From Microbacterium sp. SORGH_AS_1204 (GTDB lineage Bacteria > Actinomycetota > Actinomycetes > Actinomycetales > Microbacteriaceae), in the NCBI RefSeq assembly GCF_030818935.1, contig NZ_JAUTBD010000001.1, positions 2,666,001-2,730,000 of the forward strand: a DNA stretch of 64,000 nt. Reading direction: 5' to 3'. The notes below the pieces were generated by a model, which saw nothing but the letters and a program-made list of their open reading frames with translations, did not search any database and was not told the origin of the DNA. This document shows positions 47,641 to 56,433 of this stretch, one piece after another. How positions within the stretch are numbered: the stretch's first letter is position 1; every line of letters begins with the position of its first letter. The translations under genes were made by a program, and so were the position numbers.

Positions 47641-49575
47641 ATGTCTTCTCCCGCTTCCGGGCGCGGTCGGCGCGGTCGCCGCGTGCCCGAGGGCCCGCGC
47701 GCGTCGTTCCGTCAGCTTCTGCCCTTCCTGCTCGAACACACGCGCACCCTCGTCGTCGTCGCGGTGCTGAGCGTGCTCGGGGCCGCCACCACGCTCGCCC
47801 AGCCGCTGCTCGTGGGACAGGTCATCTCGCGCGTTCAGAACGCCGTGCCCCTCGGCGCCCTCGTGTGGCTGCTCGTGGGCTTCGTCGTGGTGTCGTCGGT
47901 GATCTCGGGGTTCCAGCACTACCTGCTGCAGCGCACCGGCACCGCGGTGGTGTATTCGTCGCGCAAGCGGCTCATCGCCCGCATCCTGCGCCTGCCGGTC
48001 AGCGAGTTCGACGCGCGCCGCACCGGCGACCTGGTCTCGCGAGTCGGCACCGACACGACACTGCTCTACGCGGTGCTCACGCAGGGCTTCGCGGATGCCG
48101 TGGGCAACGCGCTCATCCTCGTCGGCGCGGTCATCGCGATGGCGTTCATCGACCCACTGCTGCTCGCACTCATCGTCGTGGTCGTGGGCACCTCTCTGGC
48201 GGTCGTCGTGCTGCTCAGCACGCGGATCCGCTCGGCATCCGCCGCGCAGCAGGCCAAGGCGGGCGAACTGTCGTCGGGAGTCGAGCGGGCGGTGGGCTCG
48301 ATCCGCACCATCCGTGCCGCCGGCGCCACCGACCGCGAAACAGCCGCCGTCACCGGCGCCGCCACCGCGGCCTACGAGGCCGGTGTGCGCATCGCGCGGG
48401 TGTCGGCCCTCATCGTGCCGATCGCCTTCGTCGCCCTGCAGGTTTCGCTGCTGGTGGTGCTCGGCGTCGGCGGGTACCGCGTGGCATCCGGCGCCATCGA
48501 CGTCGCCTCCCTCGTCACCTTCGTGATCTTCCTGTTCCTGCTCGTGCAGCCGCTGGCCTCGGCTGTCGGGGCCATCACGTCGGTGAACCAGGCACTGGGC
48601 GCACTGGGGCGCATCCAAGAAGTGCTCGACCTGCCCCTCGAAGACGATGACGACCGGGTACGCGCGACCTCGTCGGCCGGCGCCCCCTCGCAGCCGCAGG
48701 CATCCGCCACGGTCAAAGACGCGCCCGCGGCGAGCGGACCGCGGACGACGGATGCCGCGGCGATCGCCTTCCGCGATGTGCGGTTCCGCTACCCGGATCA
48801 CGTCGTCAAGGCGCGCGAGGCCGCGGCGAAAGAAGCGCGTTCTGTGTTGGCCGACGTGCACCTGGACGCCGGCGAGTTGCCCGCCGAGACGGACGACGAG
48901 GTGCTGCGGGGCGTGTCGTTCACCGTGCCCCGCGGGTCGCGGGTCGCGCTGGTGGGCCCGTCGGGTGCGGGCAAGAGCACGATCCTCTCGCTCGTCGAGC
49001 GCTTCTACGACCCGACCGACGGCACCGTGCTGATCGACGGCATCGACGCCCGCGACCTTCCGCGCGACGAGCTGCGCGCCCGCTTCGGGTACGTCGAGCA
49101 AGACGCCCCGACACTCGCCGGCACGATCGCCGACAACCTGCGCCTCGCCTCACCCGCGGCATCCGACGCCGACTGCGAGCGGGTGCTGCGCGCGGTGAAC
49201 CTCGGCGACGTGCTCGAGCGGAATCCCCTCGGCGTCGACGCCCCCGTCGGCGAGGACGGCGTCATGTTGTCGGGCGGCGAGCGTCAGCGCCTCGCCATCG
49301 CGCGAGCGCTGCTGGCCGCTCCCCCGGTGCTGCTGCTCGACGAATCGACCTCGTCGCTCGACGGCGTCAACGAACAGCGCATGCGCGAGGCGATCGACGC
49401 CGTCGCGACCGACCGGACACTGCTCGTGATCGCGCACCGCCTCTCGACGGTCGTCGACAGCGACCTCATCGTCGTGCTGCAAGACGGCCGCGTCGTCGGC
49501 CAGGGCACGCACAGCGAGCTCGTGGCATCCACTCCCCTGTACCGCGACCTGGCGAAGCACCAGCTTCTGGTCTGA
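47641..49575 (+). CDS. ABC exporter with fused permease and ATPase
   Basis: Half-transporter (644 aa) that dimerises to export a lipid, drug or peptide. Six helices (about 35-330) are followed by the nucleotide-binding domain: Walker A GPSGAGKSTIL, Q-loop GYVEQDAPTLAGTI, signature LSGGERQRLAIARALL, Walker B VLLLDESTSSLD, H-loop IAHRLSTV. Unusual: about 35 charged residues (KAREAAAKEARSVLADVHLD...) are inserted between the first NBD strand FRDVRFRYPD and VLRGVSFTVP. I start at ATG 47641; upstream in-frame sequence is repeat DNA. The substrate is unknown. Confidence 0.92.
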   Translation: MSSPASGRGRRGRRVPEGPRASFRQLLPFLLEHTRTLVVVAVLSVLGAATTLAQPLLVGQVISRVQNAVPLGALVWLLVGFVVVSSVISGFQHYLLQRTGTAVVYSSRKRLIARILRLPVSEFDARRTGDLVSRVGTDTTLLYAVLTQGFADAVGNALILVGAVIAMAFIDPLLLALIVVVVGTSLAVVVLLSTRIRSASAAQQAKAGELSSGVERAVGSIRTIRAAGATDRETAAVTGAATAAYEAGVRIARVSALIVPIAFVALQVSLLVVLGVGGYRVASGAIDVASLVTFVIFLFLLVQPLASAVGAITSVNQALGALGRIQEVLDLPLEDDDDRVRATSSAGAPSQPQASATVKDAPAASGPRTTDAAAIAFRDVRFRYPDHVVKAREAAAKEARSVLADVHLDAGELPAETDDEVLRGVSFTVPRGSRVALVGPSGAGKSTILSLVERFYDPTDGTVLIDGIDARDLPRDELRARFGYVEQDAPTLAGTIADNLRLASPAASDADCERVLRAVNLGDVLERNPLGVDAPVGEDGVMLSGGERQRLAIARALLAAPPVLLLDESTSSLDGVNEQRMREAIDAVATDRTLLVIAHRLSTVVDSDLIVVLQDGRVVGQGTHSELVASTPLYRDLAKHQLLV

Positions 49576-49620
49576 GGCCCGGGCGGTCGCGGCGTAACCC
49601 CGCCGGCGCCGAGAACGCGC

Positions 49621-49685
49621 CATAAACGCGATCTGCGTACACAAACGCGCTGTGCTCGCGTTTCTGCGCGCGGACAGCGTTTATG
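49621..49685. repeat. ATAAACGC palindromic element, copy 1
   Basis: Outer arms CATAAACGC (49621-49629) and GCGTTTATG (49677-49685), with an inner pair AAACGCG and CGCGTTT. Same outer arms and size as 61494-61560. Confidence 0.65.
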
Positions 49686-49850
49686 CGTGACCGTGCGGGC
49701 CTGACCGCGCGCATGACGCGGAACGCGTGACCGTGCGGGCCTGACCGCGCGCACGACGCGGAACGCGTGGCCGTGCGGGCCTGACCGCGCGCATGACGCG
49801 GAACGCGTGACCGTGCGGGCCTGGCCGCTGCGCGCGCGTGGCCCGGAACG
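49685..49850 (+). repeat. 40-bp tandem repeat, three copies plus a degenerate fourth
   Basis: Units begin GCGTGACCGTGCGGGCCTGA at 49685, 49725, 49765 and 49805. The first three are almost identical (single-base differences); the fourth decays after 23 bases. It starts on the last base of the ATAAACGC palindrome. Confidence 0.85.
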
Positions 49851-49861
49851 CGCGCGCACGA

Positions 49862-49900
49862 CGACGCCCCTCCCGCGCGCCAAGAACGGGAGGGGCGTCG
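49862..49900. terminator. Perfect hairpin, likely terminator of the ABC exporter
   Basis: CGACGCCCCTCCCG (49862-49875) pairs with CGGGAGGGGCGTCG (49887-49900), 14 bp, 11-base loop. Confidence 0.7.
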
Positions 49901-49908
49901 AGTCGAGA

Positions 49909-49949
49909 CGCTCGCTCCGCCGCCGCGAGACGGCGGGGCGGAGCGAGCG
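49909..49949 (-). terminator. Terminator of pckG
   Basis: CGCTCGCTCCGC (49909-49920) pairs with GCGGAGCGAGCG (49938-49949) with an inner CGCCG/CGGCG extension, directly after the pckG stop. Confidence 0.8.
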
Positions 49950-49952
49950 GAA

Positions 49953-51836
49953 TCAGGCCCGCTGCAGGCGGTACCGCAGCGACGCGAGCTCGGCGCGGAG
50001 CGCCGCCGGCAGGTGCGAGCCGAAGGTGTCGTAGAACTCCTCGGTCATGTCGGCCTCGGCCAGCCACGAGCGGGCGTCGACCGAGAACAGCTCGACGAGG
50101 TCGGCGGCCGGCAGGTCGAGGCCCGACAGGTCGAGGTCCTCGATCTTCGGCAGACGTCCGATGGGGCTCTCCACGGCGTCGACCTGACCGTCGACCCGGC
50201 GGATGATCCAGTCGATGACGCGGGCGTTGTCGCCGAAGCCGGGCCAGAGGAAGCGGCCGTCGTCACCCTTGCGGAACCAGTTGACCTGGAAGATGCGCGG
50301 CGCACGATCGAAGCGCAGCTTCTGCCCGACGCTCAGCCAGTGACCGAAGTAGTCGCCCATGTTGTAGCCGCAGAAGGGCAGCATCGCGAAGGGGTCGCGG
50401 CGCAGCTCGCCGACCGTGCCTTCCTGCGCGGCGGTCTTCTCCGAAGAAACCGTCGAGCCGATGAAGACGCCGTGCGACCAGTCGGTGGCCTCGACGACGA
50501 GCGGCACGTTCGTCGCGCGTCGACCGCCGAACAGGATGACGTCGAGCGGCACGCCCTCGGGAGCCTCCCAGTCCTCCGCGATCTGCGGGCACTGCGCGGC
50601 GCCGACCGTGAAGCGGGAGTTGGGGTGCGCGGCCGGGCGGCCCGACGCGGGCGTCCACGGGTTGCCCTGCCAGTCGGTCAGGTGCGGCGGCGCCTCGTCG
50701 GTCAGGCCCTCCCACCACACGTCGCCGTCGGGGCGCAGCGCCACGTTCGTGAAGATCGTGTTGCCCCACAGCGTCTCGATCGCGGTGACGTTGGTCGACT
50801 CCCCCGTGCCCGGGGCGACGCCGAAGAAGCCGGCCTCGGGGTTGATGGCCCACAGGCGCCCGTCTTCGCCGGGGCGGATCCACGTGATGTCGTCACCGAG
50901 GGTCTCGACGCGCCAACCGGGGATGGTGGGGCGCAGCATCGCGAGGTTGGTCTTGCCGCAGGCCGACGGGAAAGCCGCCGCCACATGGTAGGCCTTGCCC
51001 TTCGGGTCGATCACGCGGATGAGCAGCATGTGCTCGGCGAGCCAGCCCTCGTCGCGGCCGATGACCGAGGCGATACGCAGGGCGAAGCACTTCTTCGCCA
51101 GGATCGCGTTGCCGCCGTAGCCCGAGCCGAACGACCACACCTCGAGGGTGTCGGGGAAGTGCACGATGTACTTCTCGTCGTTGCAGGGCCAGGTGACGTC
51201 GGCCTCGCCCGGCGCGAGCGGGGCACCGACGGAGTGGACGGTCTTCACCCACGGGGCGCCCTGGGCGATCTGCTCGAGCACCGCCGTGCCCACGCGCGTC
51301 ATGACACCGATGGATGCCACGGCGTAGGCGCTGTCGGTGATCTGCACGCCGATGTGGCTGAGGGGGCCGCCGACCGCGCCCATCGAGAAGGGCACGACGT
51401 ACATCGTGCGCCCGCGCATCGAGCCCTCGAAGACGCCGTTCAGCGTCTCCCGGATCTCGGCCGGGGCGATCCAGTTGTTGGTGGGCCCGGCATCCTCTTC
51501 GCTCTCGGAGGCGATGTAGGTGCGCGACTCAAGACGAGCGACGTCGCCGGGGTGCGAGCGGGCCAGGTACGAACCGGGACGCCACTCGGGGTTGAGCTTG
51601 ATGAGCTTGCCCTCGTCGACCATCTCGCGCAGCAGCGCGTCGTTCTCGGCGGCGGAGCCGTCGACCCAGTGGATGCGGTCGGGCTGCGTGAGGGCCGCGA
51701 CCTGGTCGACCCAGGCGGTGAGAGCGGCGAGACCCGGGCCCTGGACGGCCGGACGGACTCCGTGTCCGGGGCGGGGAGTGCGAGCGGCGGGCGCGGCGGT
51801 GCGCGGAGTGGAGCTGAAGATGTCGGCGAGAGCCAT
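49953..51836 (-). CDS. pckG: Phosphoenolpyruvate carboxykinase (GTP)
   Basis: Gluconeogenic enzyme (627 aa) converting oxaloacetate and GTP to [16 protein letters not shown] is the P-loop with the reactive cysteine; [72 protein letters not shown] and [15 protein letters not shown] are family blocks. I start at ATG 51836 with GAGGAGAACGAC upstream rather than at a start 24 bases earlier. It is divergent from a RamB-like regulator. Confidence 0.96.
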   Translation of the reverse strand: MALADIFSSTPRTAAPAARTPRPGHGVRPAVQGPGLAALTAWVDQVAALTQPDRIHWVDGSAAENDALLREMVDEGKLIKLNPEWRPGSYLARSHPGDVARLESRTYIASESEEDAGPTNNWIAPAEIRETLNGVFEGSMRGRTMYVVPFSMGAVGGPLSHIGVQITDSAYAVASIGVMTRVGTAVLEQIAQGAPWVKTVHSVGAPLAPGEADVTWPCNDEKYIVHFPDTLEVWSFGSGYGGNAILAKKCFALRIASVIGRDEGWLAEHMLLIRVIDPKGKAYHVAAAFPSACGKTNLAMLRPTIPGWRVETLGDDITWIRPGEDGRLWAINPEAGFFGVAPGTGESTNVTAIETLWGNTIFTNVALRPDGDVWWEGLTDEAPPHLTDWQGNPWTPASGRPAAHPNSRFTVGAAQCPQIAEDWEAPEGVPLDVILFGGRRATNVPLVVEATDWSHGVFIGSTVSSEKTAAQEGTVGELRRDPFAMLPFCGYNMGDYFGHWLSVGQKLRFDRAPRIFQVNWFRKGDDGRFLWPGFGDNARVIDWIIRRVDGQVDAVESPIGRLPKIEDLDLSGLDLPAADLVELFSVDARSWLAEADMTEEFYDTFGSHLPAALRAELASLRYRLQRA

Positions 51837-51954
51837 GTCGTTCTCCTCGGTTGAGAGCAAACTCGGTGTCGTTCCTCCATGGTGGGGGGTTCCAGGCCCC
51901 CTTTTCCAACGAAATGTCTGGCAAGAATTCGGTTTCTTTCGCTATGGTCAAGGA
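51837..51954. promoter_or_regulatory. pckG/RamB-like divergent promoter region
   Basis: 118 bp with a central AT-richer stretch (51900-51950). It includes GAGCAAACTC near 51854-51863, whose complement contains TTTGC, a core found in RamB sites of corynebacteria; this is only a weak resemblance. Confidence 0.35.
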
Positions 51955-53394
51955 ATGGCGTCGTCGTTCGAGCTCACCACCCTGGGTCATCGCATCCGTC
52001 ACCACCGCCTGTCTCGGGGGCTCACACTCGACGAGCTGGGCGCGCTGGTGGGTGTGGCGGGCAGCCAGCTCAGCCTCATCGAGAACGGCAAGCGCGAACC
52101 CAAGCTGTCTCTCCTGCAGGAGATCGCCCGCGCGACCGAGACCGAGGTGACCGAGCTGCTCTCGAGCGAGCCGCCGAACCGACGCGCGGCCCTGGAGATC
52201 GAACTCGATCGGGCCCAGACCAGCCCGTTCTTCCGCCAGCTCGGCATCCCCCCGGTCAAGGTCACGAAGGGCACGAGCGACGACACCATCGAAGCCGTGC
52301 TCGGCCTGCACCGCGAGCTGCAGCGTCGGGAGCGGGCCACCATCGCCAGCCCCGAAGAGGCCCGCCGCGCGAACACCGAGCTGCGCCTGCGCATGCGCGA
52401 GACGGCGAACCATCTCCCCGAGATCGAGCGCCTCGCCGAGAAGCAGCTCAAAGCAGCCGGGCACACCACCGGCGCCCTCACGCACCGCACCGTCAGCATC
52501 ATGGCCGAGCAGCTCGGGTTCGACCTCCTCTACGTCAGCGACCTGCCGCACTCGGCCCGCTCGGTCACCGACCTCGAGAACGGCCGCATCTACCTTCCGC
52601 CCGCCTCCATCCCCGGCGGGCACGGCCTGCGGTCGATGGCCCTGCAGGCGATGGCCCACCGCCTGCTCGGGCATCGACCGCCCACCGACTACGCCGACTT
52701 CCTGCAGCAGCGCCTCGAGATCAATTACTACGCCGCGTGCTGCCTCATGCCCGAGACGAGCTCGGTCGCCTTCCTCGCGCAGGCGAAGAAAGACCGCAAC
52801 CTCGCCGTCGAGGACTTCCGCGACGCCTTCGGCGTCACTCACGAGGCCGCCGCGATGCGCATGACGAACCTCATGACGACGCACCTCGGCATCAAGCTGC
52901 ATTTCCTGCGCGTCGACGGCGACGGCGCGATCTCACGCGTATACGAGAACGACGGACTTCCCCTGCCGACGGATGTGACCGGATCCGTGGAGGGACAAGT
53001 CGTCTGCAAGAAGTTCTCGGCGCGGTCGGCATTCGCCGAACACAACCGCACCACCGAGCACTACCAGTACACCGACACTCCCGCGGGGACCTTCTGGTGC
53101 TCGACGCAGACCGGCACGACCAGCGACGGCGACTTCTCGATCACCGTGGGCGTGCCGTTCGACGATGCGCGGTGGTTCCGTGGACGCGAGACGTCGAAAC
53201 GGGGCGTGTCGCGCTGCCCCGACGAGTCGTGCTGCCGACGCCCCGACGCCGAAGCCGCCGAACGCTGGCAGGGCAAGGCCTGGCCGAGCGCACGGGTGCA
53301 CCGGCACATGTTCTCGCCCCTGCCCCGCGGCATGTTCCCCGGCGTCGACGACGCCGAGGTCTTCGCGTTCCTGGATCGCCACGCGAACGGCTGA
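51955..53394 (+). CDS. RamB-like XRE-family regulator of acetate/carbon metabolism
   Basis: A 479-aa regulator of the RamB/ScfR type. Residues 8-65 are a Cro/CI helix-turn-helix (RIRHHRLSRGLTLDELGALVGVAGSQLSLIENGKREPKL). The middle contains an IrrE/ImmA-like domain (LRSMALQAMAHRLLGH, where the zinc-protease HExxH is not preserved), and the C-terminal part has clustered cysteines (SRCPDESCC) and RVHRHMFSPLPRGMFPG. RamB represses acetate and glyoxylate genes in corynebacteria. Divergence from pckG suggests it controls the step into gluconeogenesis. ATG 51955 has AAGGA almost adjacent, so it may be leaderless. Confidence 0.88.
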   Translation: MASSFELTTLGHRIRHHRLSRGLTLDELGALVGVAGSQLSLIENGKREPKLSLLQEIARATETEVTELLSSEPPNRRAALEIELDRAQTSPFFRQLGIPPVKVTKGTSDDTIEAVLGLHRELQRRERATIASPEEARRANTELRLRMRETANHLPEIERLAEKQLKAAGHTTGALTHRTVSIMAEQLGFDLLYVSDLPHSARSVTDLENGRIYLPPASIPGGHGLRSMALQAMAHRLLGHRPPTDYADFLQQRLEINYYAACCLMPETSSVAFLAQAKKDRNLAVEDFRDAFGVTHEAAAMRMTNLMTTHLGIKLHFLRVDGDGAISRVYENDGLPLPTDVTGSVEGQVVCKKFSARSAFAEHNRTTEHYQYTDTPAGTFWCSTQTGTTSDGDFSITVGVPFDDARWFRGRETSKRGVSRCPDESCCRRPDAEAAERWQGKAWPSARVHRHMFSPLPRGMFPGVDDAEVFAFLDRHANG

Positions 53395-53599
53395 CGCCCT
53401 CGATCTGGGGATACCGCGGCGCTCCGACGCCGCGGACGGCTGACCCGCGCGCGCCCGGCGAGGACGCCGCAGTCGCACCTGAGAGCCGGGCGCGGGTACC
53501 GCCGGCGAGGGAGGGCGGCCGGCTCCGCCACGTTCCGACCGCACGCGCGATCCAGAGCCACGAAACGCAAACGACACATCACCGGCCTCTTCACGAAAA

Positions 53600-53612
53600 G
53601 TAAAACATTTAC
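53600..53612. promoter_or_regulatory. GTAAA-N3-TTTAC inverted repeat before the importer operon
   Basis: GTAAAACATTTAC is a perfect 5-bp inverted repeat, in an AT-rich island of a GC-rich gap, 37 bases before the operon start. It overlaps a possible -10 TACATT (53610-53615). The LacI-type regulator encoded at the end of this operon is the natural candidate to bind here. The rest of the gap (53395-53580) shows nothing. Confidence 0.4.
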
Positions 53613-53648
53613 ATTGGCGGGACACTCACCGATACGGAGGCTCCCGAC

Positions 53649-54770
53649 ATGTCACACCTTCGCACCGCCCCGCTCCCCGCTCCCTCGTCGCCCACTCGCA
53701 CCGCGCGCCGCCGCCGCCGGGGCGTCACCGTCGGCGCGGCCGGCGCCCTGCTCCTTGCCCTGACCGTCAGCGGCTGCGCCTCGCCCGCCGCATCGTCCGG
53801 CGACGCATCGTCGGACTCGTTCGGCACCGCCAGCGTCGCCCTCAGCTGGATCAAGAACTACGAATTCGCCGGCTACTACTTCGGCGAGGACGACGGCGAC
53901 TACACCGACGCCGGGTTCGACGGCGTCGACCTCATCGCCGGCGGCGGCAACACCAACTCGTGGGACCTCGTCCTCGGCGGTCAGGCGCAGATCGGCCTCG
54001 CGTCCGATCTCACCGGCATCACCGGGGCGATCAACGACGGCGCCGGCCTGAAGATCATCGGGGCCCAGTTCGTCAAGAACCCCGTGGGCTTCGTCTCGCT
54101 CGCGGCCAACCCCATCCGCACCGTCGACGACCTGAAGGGCAAGCGCATCGGCGTCGACGCGGGCGGCAAGCTCGCCGTCGAAGCGGTACTCGAGGCCAAC
54201 GACCTGCCCTCCGACACCGTCGAGTTCGTCTCGGTGCCCAGCGGCATCGACCCGCTCATGAACGGTGAGGTCGACGCCCTCATCGGCTTCCTGACCAACT
54301 ACCCGATCGCGGTCAAGAACGCCGGCGGCGACGTCGTGACCATGTCGTTCGCCGACGCGAACTACGCCCAGTTCGGAGACGCGGTCGTGGTCAGCGAAAA
54401 GGCGCTCAGCGAGAACCGCGACGAGCTCAAAGCCATCATGAAGGCGAGCATCGAGGGCTGGAACACCGCCCTCGACAAGGGCACGGATGCCATCGCCGAC
54501 ATCGCGATGAAGCACGGCGGCGCCGACAACGGCCTCGACCGCCAGCTGCAGGTCGACTCCGCGGGCGTGCTGCCCTCGTTCATGCTCACCAAGGACACCG
54601 TGAAGAACGGCATCTTCACGCTCACGCCCGATCTCATCGACCAGGCGGTCTCCTCGCTCGCCGCCGCCGGCATCACGGCCGACCCGAGCATGTTCGACAC
54701 CTCGCTCCTCGAAGAGGTGTACGCCGAGAACCCCGACCTGATCCCGGGCTTCACCGTCCCGGCATCCTGA
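53649..54770 (+). CDS. THI5/NMT1-type ABC substrate-binding lipoprotein
   Basis: Extracytoplasmic receptor (373 aa) and first gene of a seven-gene operon. After an Arg-rich start comes the lipoprotein signal ending LTVSGC. The mature part is a THI5/NMT1-like domain: LSWIKNYEFAGYYFGEDDGDY, the motif DDLKGKRIGVDAGG, and GEVDALIGFLTNYPI. Relatives bind flat heterocycles such as thiamine pyrimidines (ThiY) or riboflavin (RibY), or sulfonates and nitriles. No TPP or FMN riboswitch precedes it, so thiamine or riboflavin uptake is not indicated. ATG 53649 follows ACGGAGG. Confidence 0.9.
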   Translation: MSHLRTAPLPAPSSPTRTARRRRRGVTVGAAGALLLALTVSGCASPAASSGDASSDSFGTASVALSWIKNYEFAGYYFGEDDGDYTDAGFDGVDLIAGGGNTNSWDLVLGGQAQIGLASDLTGITGAINDGAGLKIIGAQFVKNPVGFVSLAANPIRTVDDLKGKRIGVDAGGKLAVEAVLEANDLPSDTVEFVSVPSGIDPLMNGEVDALIGFLTNYPIAVKNAGGDVVTMSFADANYAQFGDAVVVSEKALSENRDELKAIMKASIEGWNTALDKGTDAIADIAMKHGGADNGLDRQLQVDSAGVLPSFMLTKDTVKNGIFTLTPDLIDQAVSSLAAAGITADPSMFDTSLLEEVYAENPDLIPGFTVPAS

Positions 54771-54808
54771 ACGACACCCACCGGACCGCACAGAGAGGAC
54801 GCCGCGTC

Positions 54809-55606
54809 ATGAGCCCGACACCTGTGCGCGGCGTCCTCTACGGCGCCGCGGGCCTGGCCGTGCTGCTGGTCGCCTGGCACATCGTCGCCGTCACGGTCTA
54901 CCAGCGCGCCAACGGCAGCGCCGGGCCCGTGCCTCCCCCGTTGCCCGTCTTCGCCCGCGCACTGTCCGGGCTGTTCGGCGGCGCCTACGCCGAAGGCCTC
55001 GCCGCGACCGCCGGTGCGGCCCTGACCGGGTACGCCCTCGCGGTGGTGATCGCGCTGGTGCTCGGCATCCTGGTCATGATCGCCCCCACTCTGGGTCCGT
55101 TCGCCTCGCAGCTGGGGGTCGTCGCGGCGTGCGCGCCGGCGGCGGCGATCGCGCCCATCGTGGTGCTCCTGAGCCCCTCGGGCAGCCGGGCCGTCAGCGT
55201 GGTGCTGGCGCTGCTGGCCGTGGAGTTCCCGCTCGTGGTGGGGGTGCTGCTGGGGCTTCGCTCCGCTGCGCCCGCGCAGATCGATCTCGTTCACGCGTAC
55301 GGCGGCGGGGCCCCGATGGCGATCCGCAAGGTGCGGGTGATCTCGGCCATTCCGGCGCTGCTCGCCGCGTTGAAGCTCGCGGCTCCGGCGGCGTTCCTCG
55401 GAGCCATGACGGGTGAATTCTTCACCGTCGGCGTCGACGAGGGTGCCGGCCGACTGCTCATCTCGCAGCAGTACGTCGGCGATTACACCGGCATGTGGGC
55501 GATCGCCCTGCTGGCCACTGTCGTCTCGGCGTCGGGCTACGGCGCGATCGCCGTGCTCGGCCGTCTTCTCGCACCCTGGACGGCACACACCGGGAGCACA
55601 CGATGA
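54809..55606 (+). CDS. ABC importer permease (TauC/SsuC/ThiX type), first
   Basis: Membrane subunit (265 aa, about six helices) of the importer. The coupling loop is DLVHAYGGGAPMAIRKVRVISAIPALL, the EAA motif of this permease class, and ALKLAAPAAFLGAMTGEFF follows. It is 38 bp after the receptor gene (AGAGAGGACGCC upstream of ATG) and overlaps the second permease. Confidence 0.88.
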   Translation: MSPTPVRGVLYGAAGLAVLLVAWHIVAVTVYQRANGSAGPVPPPLPVFARALSGLFGGAYAEGLAATAGAALTGYALAVVIALVLGILVMIAPTLGPFASQLGVVAACAPAAAIAPIVVLLSPSGSRAVSVVLALLAVEFPLVVGVLLGLRSAAPAQIDLVHAYGGGAPMAIRKVRVISAIPALLAALKLAAPAAFLGAMTGEFFTVGVDEGAGRLLISQQYVGDYTGMWAIALLATVVSASGYGAIAVLGRLLAPWTAHTGSTR

Positions 55607-56433
55607 CCCGCACGCCCGCCTGGGTCTGGACGACCCTGTGCACGCTCGCCACCGCGCTGCTGCTCCTGCTGGGCTGGCAGCTCGCGATCACCCTCTCCGG
55701 ACTCAGCCCCTACCTCGCGAAGACGCCCATCGACGTGTGGCGCTACCTCTTCGTCGACGGGGGCGGCAAACCCTTCGACGCCGGCGAACGACGCGCCGCG
55801 CTCGCACCGATGATCGGTGTGACGCTCGGGCACAGTGCTGTCGGACTGCTGCTCGGCGTCACCGCCGGGTTCATCGGCGCGGTCGCCCTCACCGCCTCGC
55901 GCGCGCTGCGCTCGATCTTCCTGCCGCTCGCCCTGCTGCTGCAGACGGTGCCGCTCATCGCCATGGCTCCGGTCATCTACGCCGTCTTCGGCTCGGGCAT
56001 CCTCACCGCGGCGGCCGTGGCTGCGGTGGTGACGTTCTTCCCGCTGCTGATGAACATCGGCGCGGGTCTCACCTCGACCTCCGCCGAGACGGTCGACCTC
56101 GTGCGCGCGTACGGCGGTGGACGATGGACGCTGCTGCGGTTCGTGCAACTGCCGGCATCCCTCCCCTCGCTGTTCGCCGGGCTGAAGCTGGCCGCCCCCG
56201 CGACCGTGTCGGCGGCGACCCTGTACGAGTTCCTGTTCTCGTTCGAGGGTCTCGGCGCCAACCTGTTGACGAGCAAGTCGTACTCCGACTACGGCCTGCT
56301 GTGGACGCTCGTGGTGATCACGGTGCTGCTCTCGCTCGCCGCCTACGGCCTGGTCGTCGCGGCTGAGACGCTGCTGCTCGCCGGCCGCTTCCCCCCGCGC
56401 GCTTCGACCCCCGCCCAGAAAGGCCACGCATGA
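55603..56433 (+). CDS. ABC importer permease (TauC/SsuC/ThiX type), second
   Basis: Second membrane subunit (276 aa). Its coupling loop DLVRAYGGGRWTLLRFVQLPASLPSLFAGLKLAAPA closely parallels the first permease, so the transporter is a heterodimer of related subunits; most relatives use a homodimer. Start ATG 55603 overlaps the previous stop, and its stop overlaps the ATPase start. Confidence 0.88.
   Translation: MTRTPAWVWTTLCTLATALLLLLGWQLAITLSGLSPYLAKTPIDVWRYLFVDGGGKPFDAGERRAALAPMIGVTLGHSAVGLLLGVTAGFIGAVALTASRALRSIFLPLALLLQTVPLIAMAPVIYAVFGSGILTAAAVAAVVTFFPLLMNIGAGLTSTSAETVDLVRAYGGGRWTLLRFVQLPASLPSLFAGLKLAAPATVSAATLYEFLFSFEGLGANLLTSKSYSDYGLLWTLVVITVLLSLAAYGLVVAAETLLLAGRFPPRASTPAQKGHA

Larger units (their letters stand above)
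49576..49952. other. 377-bp gap between the ABC exporter and pckG, repeat-filled
   Basis: No gene. It holds an ATAAACGC palindrome, a 40-bp tandem repeat and two strong hairpins, described separately; nothing else is visible. Confidence 0.8.

Noticed and set aside
49685-49850. Possible CRISPR array at the 40-bp repeats
   Set aside because: Units are contiguous with no spacers, so this is a tandem repeat.
53395-53648. TPP riboswitch before the THI5/NMT1-type importer
   Set aside because: None of the conserved thi-box blocks is present, so thiamine-precursor uptake is not supported.
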